NCBI GenBank assembly: GCA_033064195.1
Contig: JARBJD010000346.1
Coordinates: 1-64,000 of the forward strand
DNA length: 64,000 bases
Origin: Blattamonas nauphoetae
Lineage: Eukaryota; Preaxostyla; Oxymonadida
Direction: 5' to 3'
Below, piece after piece: positions 11,304-21,618 of the stretch. How positions within the stretch are numbered: position 1 is the first letter of the stretch; every line of letters starts with the position of its first letter. Both the position numbers and the translations under genes were made by a program. The notes under the pieces were generated by a model. That model was not told the origin of the DNA, ran no database searches, and worked only from the letters and a program-made list of their open reading frames with translations.

Positions 11304-12365
11304 TCATTCTTCAGTGAATTCCACATTCAATCCCAGCAATTCCGAGATGGAGCGACATTCATCGACAAGTTCTTCGCCATAATATCCGTTTTCATTGCGT
11401 ATTACCATCAGTTCTAGTGTATCTTCGAAGCCTTCCGAGATCAGAGCTTGCATCATCCGTTTGGCAGATTGGGACACTTCTGGGCCTTCTGTCGCCCAAA
11501 TGTCGAGTGAATCGTTGAATCCGAGAAGCGTCCAGAGAAACATATCATCTTCGACGATTGAGAGGCAACTTGAGAATGCCATCACAATCGGAGATGCGAG
11601 GACAAATTCCAATGTTGGACGATGAAAGTGGCTTATTCGAATGTGTATGCTCAACAAATCCATGAAAGAACGGAACAAGTTTTCATTGAGGACGTGACGA
11701 TTTGAGATCAGAAATGTCACAAACTGCGACGATGGGAGCACGACCTTCTGGAAGATCATTTCTCGACGGTTGTATCTGTCGACCGTAGCATCAACGCCAA
11801 GGATCCTGAGAGACGACGAATCTGCGAGTAACACGAATATCTCCGTGAATTTCATAAGGAGAGAGATAACAGTTTCATTTCCCGCAATTGGCAGTTTGTG
11901 AGGTTGAACAGTCGCAAAGACGTTGGGGATGAGATCTGTTTCCACGAGATGAGATCGAATTTGGCGAGATGCGTATGATGTTTCGTAGACGAACGACAAC
12001 GCTGCTGTAACAATAGTCGAGTGGGGAGACGATAGGAGAGTCAGAATACTCTCAACGAAGCCAGAAGGCGATCCAACTGAAGAGGGAACGAGGTCAGTCA
12101 CGAGTTGACGTGCAAGTTCCACTTCGCTCCATTTCGGTTCGAGGCTCTTCAGAAATCGGGCAGCCCTGTCTTGGAGGGTATTGTCAAACGAATATTCAGC
12201 TTTCACAAGGGCAACGAGTGAACAGAAAATAGCTGATTTGTCATTAAACGAAAATTTGGACTTTGGATCGAATGTGAGGAATGGTTCATGTTCTGAAACG
12301 AATATCCCATCGGTATCGAAAGTATGAGATTGATTAGTTGGCTCAGCATGAGTATGAACGAACAT
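11304..12365 (-). CDS. G5, intact array helical-repeat protein (353 aa)
   Basis: From MFVHTHAEPTNQSH to TGA after LLGLNVEFTEE. Family core segments are clear: EHEPFLTFDPKSKFSFNDKS, SLVALVKAEYSFDNTLQDRAARFLKSLEP, SSVGSPSGFVESILTLLSSPHST, VQPHKLPIAGNE, REMIFQKVVLPSSQFVTFLISNRHVL and LEFVLASPIVMAFSSCLSIVEDD. The N-terminal ~30 residues are unlike those of other copies. The mid-part with VATVDRYNRREM is the least typical. Spacer upstream is interrupted by the hAT-like element. Function unknown. Confidence 0.88.
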   Translation of the reverse strand: MFVHTHAEPTNQSHTFDTDGIFVSEHEPFLTFDPKSKFSFNDKSAIFCSLVALVKAEYSFDNTLQDRAARFLKSLEPKWSEVELARQLVTDLVPSSVGSPSGFVESILTLLSSPHSTIVTAALSFVYETSYASRQIRSHLVETDLIPNVFATVQPHKLPIAGNETVISLLMKFTEIFVLLADSSSLRILGVDATVDRYNRREMIFQKVVLPSSQFVTFLISNRHVLNENLFRSFMDLLSIHIRISHFHRPTLEFVLASPIVMAFSSCLSIVEDDMFLWTLLGFNDSLDIWATEGPEVSQSAKRMMQALISEGFEDTLELMVIRNENGYYGEELVDECRSISELLGLNVEFTEE

Positions 12366-12565
12366 CTCGTCCTTGATTGAGAATCAAATCAGATCACACC
12401 CATGGAAGTAGTGTTCCCATTTCAAGTCAGGATGTTTCAAAAAAGCGATCAAATAAATAATGCCAAACAAATCTTCATCAAAAAAGAAGTGAAACTAATA
12501 CACGGCGGGAACACAAGGGAGGCCGATGCGGACAGGGCGAAGGGGAGTGTCTCGTCGGTCTTGCT
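12366..12565. repeat. Left part of a dispersed repeat, split by the hAT-like element
   Basis: Positions ~12440-12565 match 42.98-43.10 kb (CTTCATCAAAAAAGAAGTGA, then GCGGACAGGGCGAAGGGGAG). The other half of the same repeat resumes at 13605 after the inserted element. Other copies: 43.02-43.29 kb and 58.95-59.11 kb. Confidence 0.75.
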
Positions 12566-13604
12566 CAGGGCTTTGATTTCGATCCCATTGATCTCAAGAT
12601 TTTTGACCTCAACAAATTATCCGTGTTTAATTCTTTCTCTTCTTCTCACATCATGTTTATTATACCCACATTGTCACACAATTTTTCAGGTAATAGTACC
12701 CGGACAAACCCGTTAGAGCGGATAAACCCGTTAACCCTTCCAAAGGGACGAAACAGTCTCCCCTCTTCATCTTAATTCTCCTTCCACTTCACATTCATGC
12801 ATTTCCTCATTTTTTTTAAAACTAGAGTTCTTCATGAAAGAATGATTGTGAAATGCAAAGCGAAAAGTGAACGTTGTTTTTTGAACGAAGTTGAACAAAT
12901 CTATTTCCGAGAACTAGAGGGATCATGTGTTGCGAGTCGAGCTTTTCATGGTCAGAATAACTTGCGCTGTGTCGTCGTTGACATTTCATCCATTTGAATA
13001 GACCCATTGTCTTTGATCCAATCTCTGAAAGAGTCACAATTCCTTCCAGAATTCTCACTAGGGTTTTCTTACAGGTACAACTGATGAGTCGTGTGAAAGA
13101 GATGATATATGTGAAATGGGGGATGTTTTAACGGGTTTATCGGAGTTAACGGGTTTATCCGACCACTATAATTTCATAATTTCATATATGTGTCGAAACA
13201 CGATGTCTTTTTTTCATCACTGTTTTTTCACGTGTAAGCTGTCATTTTCACAAAACAATGAATGGTCGAAGTGAATTTCAATCAAATAATGTAAAAAGAT
13301 GATAAAATTCAACATTAAATCGATAACTCTGTCCGATCAAGATGATCAAACCCATCAGAATCTGAACCATCATCGTCCATCTTCAGTCCTACAATCACTG
13401 GTTCATTTGGACGTGTTCTGTTTCATCTTTGTTCCGTTTTACTTCAAGAAAAACATTGTTTTTTGCTCATTTGTGAAATGTTGATTGGAAAATGTGACAA
13501 AATCAAGCTAAAAACACATCCAAATCGATCTCAACAGGGATTGTGCATCTTGAGGTCAGTCGATCCCAATTTCTGCAGGATTGACCTCAAGATGCAAAGC
13601 CCTG
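12566..13604. mobile_element. hAT-like non-autonomous DNA transposon (1,039 bp) with 8-bp target duplication
   Basis: Begins CAGGGCTTTG and ends CAAAGCCCTG, perfect 10-bp terminal inverted repeats. It is flanked by GTCTTGCT (12558-12565) and GTCTTGTT (13605-13612), an 8-bp duplication with one mismatch. The uninterrupted site exists at about 43.09 kb in the same dispersed repeat, where GGTCTTGTTCGTTGGG is continuous, which proves the insertion. CAGGG termini and 8-bp duplications are hallmarks of the hAT superfamily. Subterminal GACCTCAAGAT motifs repeat at both ends. No transposase frame is present. A second imperfect inverted repeat lies inside at 12694-13170. Confidence 0.85.
12694..13170. 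repeat. Nested inverted-repeat element inside the hAT-like element
   Basis: The left ~50 bp (GCGGATAAACCCGTTAACCC, with a second ACAAACCCGTTA copy) is the imperfect inverse of the right ~50 bp (AACGGGTTTATCGGAGTTAA, then CGGGTTTATCCGACC). Each arm holds two direct copies of a GATAAACCCGTTA motif. It may be a second MITE or the element's own subterminal structure. No coding frame. Confidence 0.55.
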
Positions 13605-14044
13605 GTCTTGTTCGTTGGGAGCGTGACCCACTCGAGGGCAGGGTTGGTTGGATGAAGGTGACGGCCAATGGGCTTCGTCTGCTTCGGTCGGGATGCGACA
13701 GACTGAGTGGAGTCGCTCTCGTTCACGTTTCGGCTGTTCCCGACCATTCCGACGCATCAACCGTCTCTGAGACGGATGAATCACGGGCAGACTGGCACGT
13801 GGTTGGCAGGGACAGGAAAACACGAAAAGATGAGAGGCTGATGGAGAAAATGGAAAGAGTGAAGGGTTCGTCGACAAGAACACATGATTGTTGTGATACA
13901 TGCCCATCCCTTGATCATGGTCTGTTAGGAGGAGAGAATAAGAGAAAATGATGACGAGGAGACGCCTTAACATGTGATGAAGACGGAAATGAACAAAATG
14001 AAGATCCAGCGAATGGCACCAAAATGAGAAGCCCAAAAGAAGCA
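13605..14044. repeat. Right part of the dispersed repeat plus spacer
   Basis: Positions 13605-13800 (GGGAGCGTGACCCACTCGAG, TTCGGTCGGGATGCGACAGA) match 43.09-43.29 kb and 58.98-59.11 kb. Positions 13800-14044 match the spacers at 2.6-2.87 and 43.3-43.5 kb. Minus-strand frames in the repeat contain ALEWVTLPTNK and stay open in most copies, so a degenerate exon is possible, but I cannot place it in a gene. Confidence 0.6.
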
Positions 14045-14418
14045 AAACACACTTCAAACAAATCGGAGATGGCTGTGGAATGGCGGGAATGTGGGGTGCG
14101 TCCCACTTCGACGAGATAAACGAGAATTGAGTTGAGATGGTCCAAAAGTCGAGATTGGGAAAGAAAATCTGGTCACAATGTGTCGTTTAGGGATATGAGG
14201 AATTGTTTGGAGAGAGGACGGTTGACGATGTGACAGTCAAAGACAGTCGCGTTGAGAACGACCAACCCAAAACAGCAAACAATTTCTGGACGATTGGAGG
14301 CGATCTCAGAATCTGTTCGTCAGCGCCAGCAATCAGCGCATTCCCAACATCCGAGGAGAGTCCGCAGAAATGAGTTGGAGTCATTGAGAGAGGCAGTTTC
14401 GATGCGTCATTTGAGAGC

Positions 14419-15397
14419 TCAATCTTCTGAGATTTCCACATTCGATCCCAGCAATTTCGAGATGGATTGACAATCTTCAACAAGATTCCGACCATTTCGT
14501 CCGTCCTTGTCGTTCATCAGCATCTGTTCGAGCGTGTCATCGAAGCCTTCCGAAATCAGAGCTTTAATCATCCGTTTTCCAGATTGGGACACTTCTTGAC
14601 CTTCATCCTTCCAGTCATACAGCGATAGGTTGATGGTGGTGAAACTCTCCCAGAGACCCAGATTATCTTCGACGATTGAGAGGCAACTTGAGAATGCCAT
14701 CACAATCGGAGATGCGGGACAAATTCCAATGTTGGACGATGAAATGGGCCGATGTAGATGAGTGTGTCCAATAGAGTCGTGAATGAGTAGAACATCTTTT
14801 CATCGAGGAAGTACCAATTCGAGATCAGGTATGTCACAAATTGAGACGACGGGAGCACGACTTTCTGAAAGATCATTTCATGATGATTGGATTTATCAAT
14901 TGTAGCTGTTATGCCAAGATTTCCGAGAGACCATGGACCTGCGAGTAACACGAATTTGTCCGAGATGTTCAAAAGAATGGAAATAATAGTTTCATTTCCG
15001 GCAATTGGCTGTGTGTGAAGTTGAACAGTTGCGAAGATATTGCTGATGAGACCTGATTCCATGAGGCGACATCGAATTTCATTTGATGAATAGAACAGTG
15101 ATTCGAAGAGGAATGACAGCGCTGCTGCAACTACAGTCGAGGAGGAAGACGATAGCAGAGTTTCCATGCTTGCAACAAAGCCAGAAGGCGATCCGGGGGA
15201 AGAGGGAACGAGGTCAGTCACGAGTTTGTCTGTAAAATCTGATTTATCCCCCCTTTTCGGTTCAAGGCTTTTCAAGAATCGGACGGCTCTGTCTTGAAGG
15301 GCTTTGTCAAATGGGTGTTTTCCTTTCACGAGGGCAACAAGCGAACAGTAAATGGCTGATTTGTCTTCAACCGACAATTCTGTGTTCTCATAGAAAT
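14419..15397 (-). pseudogene. G6, array gene: 3' part, frameshifted; 5' part is 39 kb away
   Basis: Two overlapping minus frames make one family protein: 15377-14700 (SVEDKSAIYCSLVALVKGKHPFDK ... GPFHRPTLEFV) and 14703-14419 (MAFSSCLSIVEDNLGL ... LLGSNVEISED, TGA). They are out of register because one base is missing near 14717: siblings read GATGCGAGGACAAATTCC where this copy reads GATGCGGGACAAATTCC. Upstream, codons for FYENTELS reach 15397, where an inverted-repeat element begins. The missing N-terminal codons lie at 54592-54697 (separate entry). The gene is therefore both frameshifted and split. Confidence 0.88.
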
Positions 15398-15474
15398 GGA
15401 AGAAAATTTTTGAAAACTTGGGAGCGTACCCTAGCTCTTAAAAGAGATGTAACTCTTATTTTTTTTTGGCTTGG

Positions 15475-15700
15475 GTCGGCATGTCCTCCCCCAAAAACCC
15501 GTGTCCTACGATAGGACACGGGTTTTTGGCGCTTAATTAGGCGCCGAGAGGGTTCTGTTCAAAAAAGCATGTAGATGAGTATATACAATGTAATTTGTTA
15601 TTTGTGCGACTCATAGTGTATTTCTACGTTCATTTTGAGTGAATCGGAAGCAAAAAAGGCGACTCAGGTGTGATCATGATACATAAGAATAATGAAGGTT
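15475..15700 (+). repeat. Subterminal repeat with an 18-bp-arm hairpin (copy 1)
   Basis: Contains CCAAAAACCCGTGTCCTA at 15491-15508, a 3-nt loop, and the exact reverse complement at 15512-15529, followed by GGCGCTTAATTAGGCGCC. About 225 bp match 50333-50560 at roughly three quarters identity. The hairpin arms are identical in both copies while the loops differ (CGA, TCA). Likely the end of a mobile element family. Confidence 0.75.
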
Positions 15701-15865
15701 CGATCAAGTCAAAGAGGTGCAGAGTATCCGAAACGGACCACAAAGAGAACATCTTCGAGATATGAGGTAGAAATGATGGAGATGTCGACAGAATGAAGAA
15801 CATAGAATTATCAAGAAGATTAAAATGAACCAGAGACGTCAAAATGTGAAAGTTAGTGAAGAGAG

Positions 15866-16160
15866 TGAGCTGTTGCGAGGGGAGCATGTGGAGAGTGAGC
15901 TGTTGCGAGGGGAGCATGTGGAGAGTGAGCTGTTGCGAGGGGAGCATGTGGAGAGTGAGCTGTTGCGAGGGGAGCATGTGGAGAGTGAGCTGTTGCGAGG
16001 GGAGCATGTGGAGAGTGAGCTGTTGCGAGGGGAGCATGTGGAGAGTGAGCTGTTGCGAGGGGAGCATGTGGAGAGTGAGCTGTTGCGAGGGGAGCATGTG
16101 GAGAGTGAGCTGTTGCGAGGGGAGCATGTGGAGAGTGAGCTGTTGCGAGGGGAGCACGTG
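15866..16160. repeat. 30-bp minisatellite, about 10 copies
   Basis: Unit GTGAGCTGTTGCGAGGGGAG plus CATGTGGAGA, almost perfect over ~295 bp. Because 30 is divisible by three, several frames on both strands are open (for example ESELLRGEHV repeats). These frames have no start context or flanking coding signal, so I treat them as by-products of the repeat. Confidence 0.95.
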
Positions 16161-16227
16161 GGGCGTGGAGTGGAGCGAGAGAGGCATGTGCAAACACGGA
16201 TGGTTGGTGTTGAGGAGACCCTACGTC

Positions 16228-16491
16228 TAGTAGTATAGTAGACGATTTGGGAACCAGATTGAAATAGTCGTTGAAATCAGAAACGAAAAGTCAATTCCGA
16301 TTGACCATTTCTAAATCTTGTATTAAAAGGAATTTAGGACATTTCAATGATGTCAATATTAGTAGTATAGTAGACGATTTGGGAACCAGATTGAAATAGT
16401 CGTTGAAATCAGAAACGAAAAGTCAATTCCGATTGACCATTTCTAAATCTTGTATTAAAAGGAATTTAGACCATTTCAATGATGCCAATAT
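16228..16491. repeat. Tandem duplication of a 132-bp unit
   Basis: Two nearly identical copies, 16228-16359 and 16360-16491, each starting TAGTAGTATAGTAGACGATT. Only one or two bases differ, so the duplication is recent or was homogenised. Confidence 0.9.
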
Positions 16492-19386
16492 TTGACCTAA
16501 ATTCCAAAAATATGTCCAATATTTCGACCTCATTTTAAGCGTCAATTTTGAAGCAACTTTTTGTCATAATCCAAAAATGTTGTCACTTTTTTCGATGTTT
16601 TTTCACTTTTGAACTCGAACACAGTGAATCCAATTTGAGAACCACTTCGAAAAAAATCGAAAAAAATTCTAAAATGTCGGGGACGATGTGAGTCGTCGAT
16701 CAAAACAATCCTGATGAAAATCGGTTGAGAATTCGTGGAGCTACGCACCGAACAGTGGTCGAAAAAGTGACCAAAAAGTCGATTTTCAGATTTCGCTACA
16801 AACAACTACTTTATGTCTCACATTCACCTCAAACACCTTCTAAAATTACAAAATCGATTTCGAAAGGTGAATTTCGCGATAAAAAACACTTTTTGGAAAA
16901 AAAGTTTGATCCGACCCATTGAGGATTTTTACGAGTCAATATTTTCGAGATACGGTATGGACCCTGTCTTCCATCATCTTTCGCTCAGGAATCGTCCTCT
17001 TATGACGCCTTTTTGTGTTAGATTGGATAAGAACGCCTTCTGGCGACTTTAGGTATGAACCTTTTCACGTCACGATCCTTCGGACACTTTTTTGCCAATT
17101 TTCATTTTTAACGTTAGATCTTCTAAATTCTTCGCATTCGCGTCCTAGCGACGCTTTTTTGAGATTTCCTGTTTTCCCACTTCATAAGTCCTCTTTTTTT
17201 GCACACACCTTTGATTCACCACATTTTCACCTCACTTTCAGTCACCGTCATTTTTGTATGTGTTTTCACATATCATCCTCCCTTTCTCACGTTCTGAGGA
17301 GGGAGTGGCTGAATTTTTTAACACTTTTGTTCGGTACTTTTTCTATAAAGTTGATTTTACGTCTTTTTCCCCATATCTTGTCCGTATGTTTGTTTTAACA
17401 AAAACTCATTTCAGCACATTGTATCACTCATCCATCTTGTTCCATTTCACCACTTATCCGTTCATAAGACACTCTCATTTACCTCATTTCACAACCCTTT
17501 TTTCCGTCGTTCACACCTCACGCGCACATCATTATGTCTTCATTGTTTTTGACTTTTTTGCTTAATTTGACAAAAAGAGATTGAAACAAGGTACAATGAA
17601 GTGAGCAAGTACAATAGTGAATGGTGAAGTGGATGAAGTGAGAATTGAGGTACACTAATGTGTTTTATGAACGCGTTCATCGAAAATTCGCATAAAAAGA
17701 GCAAACAAAAGTGAATGAAGTGAGAATCAAGCGATAAAGTGAAGTGATGAACGAAAGAATCGAGAAGATCAAAACCAACGAGATCCTGGTTCAGAAATGA
17801 GTTTTATGATCGCGTGAATCGAAATTTCACAAACAAAGAGCAAACAAAAGTGAATGAAGTGGTAATCAAACAATAAAGTGAAGTGAGGAATGAAAGAAAC
17901 GAGAAGAGTAAAAATGAAGAGATCGAGGTCACAAAATGACTTTTATGCGCGAACGAAACCAATGTCGCCTAATCAATGTGAACTGAGTTTAGAAAAACAT
18001 ACTTGTGAATCTTAAAACATAATTGGAGAATTGATATTGAGCGGGCACTGTGGATTGTTTCTATTGTGTTCATAATTGAATTTTAGAATTAGATAAATAA
18101 AAAACAAGAGAATACCAGTTTAGTTCCAGTTGTGAGACATCCTTTGCGACCATAAACAGCAATGCTTCACTCGATTGGATGGTCACTCTTCAGTCCGCTT
18201 TATCTGGTACACAAATTGATTTTAAGAAAGAATGAATGTGGAAACAGAGGATACCAATTTCAATCCTTCAGTGACACATTCTTTCGAATTCTAAAACACC
18301 ATACTGTACCTCAGATGTGAGGATCATTGATATCGAGTTAACTATGGGTTTTAAAAAGTGAACGAATAATAAAGCGTGAGCATACCAGTTTCATTTTTTG
18401 ATTTCCACATTCAGTGAACGATAAAGCGCGATCGTGTACCCAATTCGAAGGTGACTGTTTTGATCGTTTCGATCTGGTACACTACTTGTTTTTAGGAAAG
18501 AATGAGCAAAGAAAGTGAACAAACCGGTTAATCTCCAGTCGGATCCACATTGATCAGAGCCTAAAACACCGTGCTGTACCAGAACTGAGAAGACAGAAAA
18601 AGAGCCAAATTAGGTCCAAGAGAATGTTTTATGAAAAGAGAAGAGAACAAATGAAAAAGCCAAAAGAGGGAGAACATGAATTCAAGGTCAATAGAAAGTA
18701 AAACAAAGCGGCGTACCTTCTGAATCAAAATCGACGATCGATCGAGAAATTTCGAGCACCAAGAAGAAGATCAAAAATTTTAGAACTCATGTCAAACTTT
18801 AATTTTGGAAAAAAGTGAGAGACAATGAAGAGATAATGAGAACGAAGTGACAATGAAAATTCTAGAGTGAAGTGGAGAGAGAAAAAGAGAAGACAAAAAG
18901 TGAAGTGAAAATGACGGTACAAGAATGAGTCTTAGGAAAAGATAATTCAAAAAAGAGAACAAACAAGTAAAAAATCTTCGGTGAAAGTCACTTTCGAAAA
19001 GTAAGACGCGATAGTTCATCGACGTCGAGAGGATCAGTTGGTGAGAGGTCAGAAAAGAAATTTAAAAAGAGATGAAAGTAAAAGAAGAGCAAACAAGTTA
19101 TTTTTCAGTCGTGAAACAACATTCGAAACGATATGACGCGACGGTCGACCAGATCAGAAGGTCACTTTTCGGTTCGATCAGAGAAGGTACAAAAAAGAGT
19201 TTTATGAAAGAATGAATTGAACAAGAGAACAAACCATTTAAGAATAAGTCGGAAACGAAATTCCAGAAGATAAAACGAAGTAGTGTACCTGAACGAGAGG
19301 AGAAGAAAAAAGTGAAGGATCGAGAACAAGAAAGTGATGGCAAAAAAGAAGAGAGAACAAATGAGATAAAAGAAAGCATAACACAC
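16492..19386. other. 3-kb non-coding tract with degenerate tandem-like repeats
   Basis: AT-rich, with stops in all frames. From about 17.6 to 19.3 kb a loose unit of roughly 150-220 bp recurs: a GAAAGAATGA or TTTTATGA segment, AACAAACCAGTT-like words, then a GCGTACC or GTGTACC end (17.76, 18.2, 18.36, 18.49, 18.9, 19.2 kb). No RNA gene or protein was recognised. It looks like old satellite DNA. Confidence 0.5.
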
Positions 19387-19457
19387 CTAAATCAAACAGT
19401 AAAGAGACGTCAGGAACGAGAAGGGATGATCTAGTCCCATTGAAGTACTTTCACGGA

Positions 19458-19987
19458 TCAAACAAGACTGATCGAACCCATCGGAGTCAACACAATCCAC
19501 AAGTTCTTCATGCTCATCTTCGTCTCCTCGTCGTACAGACTCGCCTTTCCCAGCAAGCACCACATCGAGTGCATGATGTCCCGCTTTTGGGCGGCAAGCG
19601 TGGAGATCAGCAGCCGCATCGCGTGCGGAGGGCACAGCGTCGACACAGCGGCGGTGAACAAACGCGACTGCGAAACGCGAACGAAGGGCTGCAGGAACTC
19701 CCGCAGAATCCTCTTCAAGAAGCCCCAAAGAACATCCCGCTGCTGTTTGCACAACTCCAAATCTCGTTTCTTCTGGTATTTCCCTCGCAGCTCGTCCATC
19801 GTCGCTTTCGGTGGCTAGATCCCGAAAATACCCTCTTGCATGAATTTTTCTTGTGCGTCCAGTTGTTTGATCAGTTGTGACACTGTCTCGTTCACAGTCG
19901 TCGAATATCCGTTTTTGGGTCTGCGATCTCCTCCAACACCCAAATGTCGGAGAGGACGCTGTGGTCATACGCCATCCCTCCCGACAT
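19458..19987 (-). CDS. RhoGAP-like domain protein, with one frame change and an in-frame TAG
   Basis: Minus-strand coding starts at ATG 19987 just after TTTTTTCAG (possible splice acceptor): MSGGMAYDHSVLSDIWVLEE. Near 19895 the open frame changes by one base. It continues NETVSQLIKQLDAQEKFMQEGIF, then TAG at 19815-19817, then PPKATMDELRGKYQ, VLWGFLKRILREFLQPF and EETKMSMKNLWIVLTPMG to TGA. These match RhoGAP landmarks in order (EGIFRxSG, LKxxLRExxxP, NKMxxxNLxIVxxP). RhoGAPs stimulate GTP hydrolysis by Rho-family GTPases through an arginine finger. Here EGIFG replaces EGIFR, so the finger Arg is absent and catalysis is doubtful. It may be a pseudogene or a non-catalytic GTPase binder. Confidence 0.55.
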
Positions 19988-20391
19988 CTGAAAAAATGCA
20001 GAACACACCTCAAACAGATTGTGGGTGGCTGTGCATTGGTCAGAATGAGGGGCACATCCCATTTCGATGAGATAAACGAAAAGAGTTTCTGAGATGCTCC
20101 AAAAGTCGAGATTGCGAAGGATAATCTGGTCACAATGGTTCGTTCAGGGACGCAAGGAATTGTTTGGAGAGAGGACGGTTGACGATGGGACAGTCAAAGA
20201 CAACCGCGTTGAGAACGACCAACCCAAAAGAGCAAACCATTTCTGGACGATTGGAAGACATCCCAGAATCTGTTCGTATGCACCAGAAATCACAGCATTC
20301 CCAACATCCGAGGAGAGTCCGCACAAATGAGTTGTTGTCTTTCGAGAGAGGCGGTTTCGATTCGTCATTTGAGAAGCATCGGTTCCCGCCT

Positions 20392-21456
20392 TCACACATT
20401 CGTTCCCAGTTTGTGTGAGACGGAGTAACAAGTCTGAACAACAGGGTTGATATGAAATCCACTCTTTTCGAGTTTCATCTTCAGTTCGAGTGAGTTTTCG
20501 AAGCTATCCGAAATCAGAGCTTGCATCATCCGTTTTCCTGATTGGGCCACTTCTTGGCCTTCTTCAGTCCATTCTTCGAGCGAACGGTTGATGTTGGTGA
20601 GAGTCGTCCCGAGACGCAGATCAGCTTCGAAGAACGAGAGACAACTTGACAATGCCATCGCAATCGGAGATGCGAGAACAAACTCCAATGTTGAACGATG
20701 AAACGGACCCAATACAAAGAATATGCTCAAAAGAAACATGAACCAGTCAAGCAAGTCTCCCTTGAGGACGTTTCGATTTGAGATCAGAAATGACACAAAT
20801 TGAGATGATGGGAGCACGATCTGCTGAAATATCATTTCACGATGGTTGTATCGGTCGACGGCAGTAGTGATGCTTTGGTCATTGAGAGATCGCGGAGAAG
20901 TGAGATCGATGCATGAATCGATGATTTCAATAAGATGGCCGATTAACTCTTCATTTCCTGAAATTGACAGTGTGTGAGGTCGAATAGTCGCCAAGACGTT
21001 GCTGATGAGATCAGACTCCACGATGCGACATCGAATTCCGAAAGATGACACTTCTGCTATTTTGTTGAAGAACAACAACGCTGCAGCAACTATAGTCGAG
21101 CATGGACATGACAGCAGAGTGACAATGCTCTCGACAAATTCTGAGTGTGATTCTCCTGAAGAGGGAACGATATCCAAGACAAGTCGATCTGCGAGATCTT
21201 CATCACCCCACTCCGGCTCGATGTCCTTTAGAAATTGGGCAGTTCTGTCTTGAAGGGCATTGTCAAAAGTATATTCAGCTTTCACGAGGTCAATAAGTGA
21301 ATCGTAAATGGCTGATTTGTCCTCAAAAGACAATTCTGAGTTCTCATCGAAAATCAGGAATGGTTCCTGCAATGTGTCGATCCTCGATCGTGATTCCCGC
21401 GAATCATTCAAACAAGTATCATTTGACTTGTTCAGAGTTTCTGATTCTTCTTCCAT
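20392..21456 (-). CDS. G7, intact array helical-repeat protein (354 aa)
   Basis: From MEEESETLNKSND to TGA directly after KLGTNV, so the usual last few residues are absent. Family order is complete: LQEPFLIFDENSELSFEDKS, DLVKAEYTFDNALQDRT, SGESHSEFVESIVTLLSCPCST, IRPHTLSISGNEE, HREMIFQQIVLPSSQFVSFLISNRNVL, LEFVLASPIAMALSSCLSFFEAD and QALISDSFENSLEL. It is the first array gene inside the 39-kb block and adjoins the RhoGAP-like gene, separated only by the conserved downstream block. The start-proximal box is at 21466-21480. Function unknown. Confidence 0.87.
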   Translation of the reverse strand: MEEESETLNKSNDTCLNDSRESRSRIDTLQEPFLIFDENSELSFEDKSAIYDSLIDLVKAEYTFDNALQDRTAQFLKDIEPEWGDEDLADRLVLDIVPSSGESHSEFVESIVTLLSCPCSTIVAAALLFFNKIAEVSSFGIRCRIVESDLISNVLATIRPHTLSISGNEELIGHLIEIIDSCIDLTSPRSLNDQSITTAVDRYNHREMIFQQIVLPSSQFVSFLISNRNVLKGDLLDWFMFLLSIFFVLGPFHRSTLEFVLASPIAMALSSCLSFFEADLRLGTTLTNINRSLEEWTEEGQEVAQSGKRMMQALISDSFENSLELKMKLEKSGFHINPVVQTCYSVSHKLGTNV

Positions 21457-21618
21457 CCAAAACTAAGGAGGATTATCCCATTGTTCGTCACATTTGATTC
21501 AACAAGTTATCACGTGTGTAAAAATTTCAATTTGTCGGATGAATGGAATCACAATGAAGAGAAGAATGAATTCAGTCATCATTGACAACGATTATACTTC
21601 TGTCTGGCAAGCTGGACA
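21457..21618. repeat. Spacer upstream of G7, left target side of the Mutator-like element
   Basis: Part of the shared spacer block. It ends with AGCTGGACA at 21610-21618, duplicated at 23734-23742 on the far side of the element. Confidence 0.7.

Noticed and set aside
13587-14057. Minus-strand frame with ALEWVTLPTNK in the dispersed repeat
   Set aside because: Open in several copies, but without recognisable gene structure and interrupted by the hAT-like element; kept only as a repeat.
15825-16238. Repetitive protein ESELLRGEHV x10 and other frames
   Set aside because: The 30-bp unit keeps several frames open on both strands; no start context, no flanking coding sequence.
17015-17565. Overlapping plus-strand frames rich in Phe, His and Ser
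   Set aside because: Composition follows the AT-rich background and there is no support from repeats or homology.
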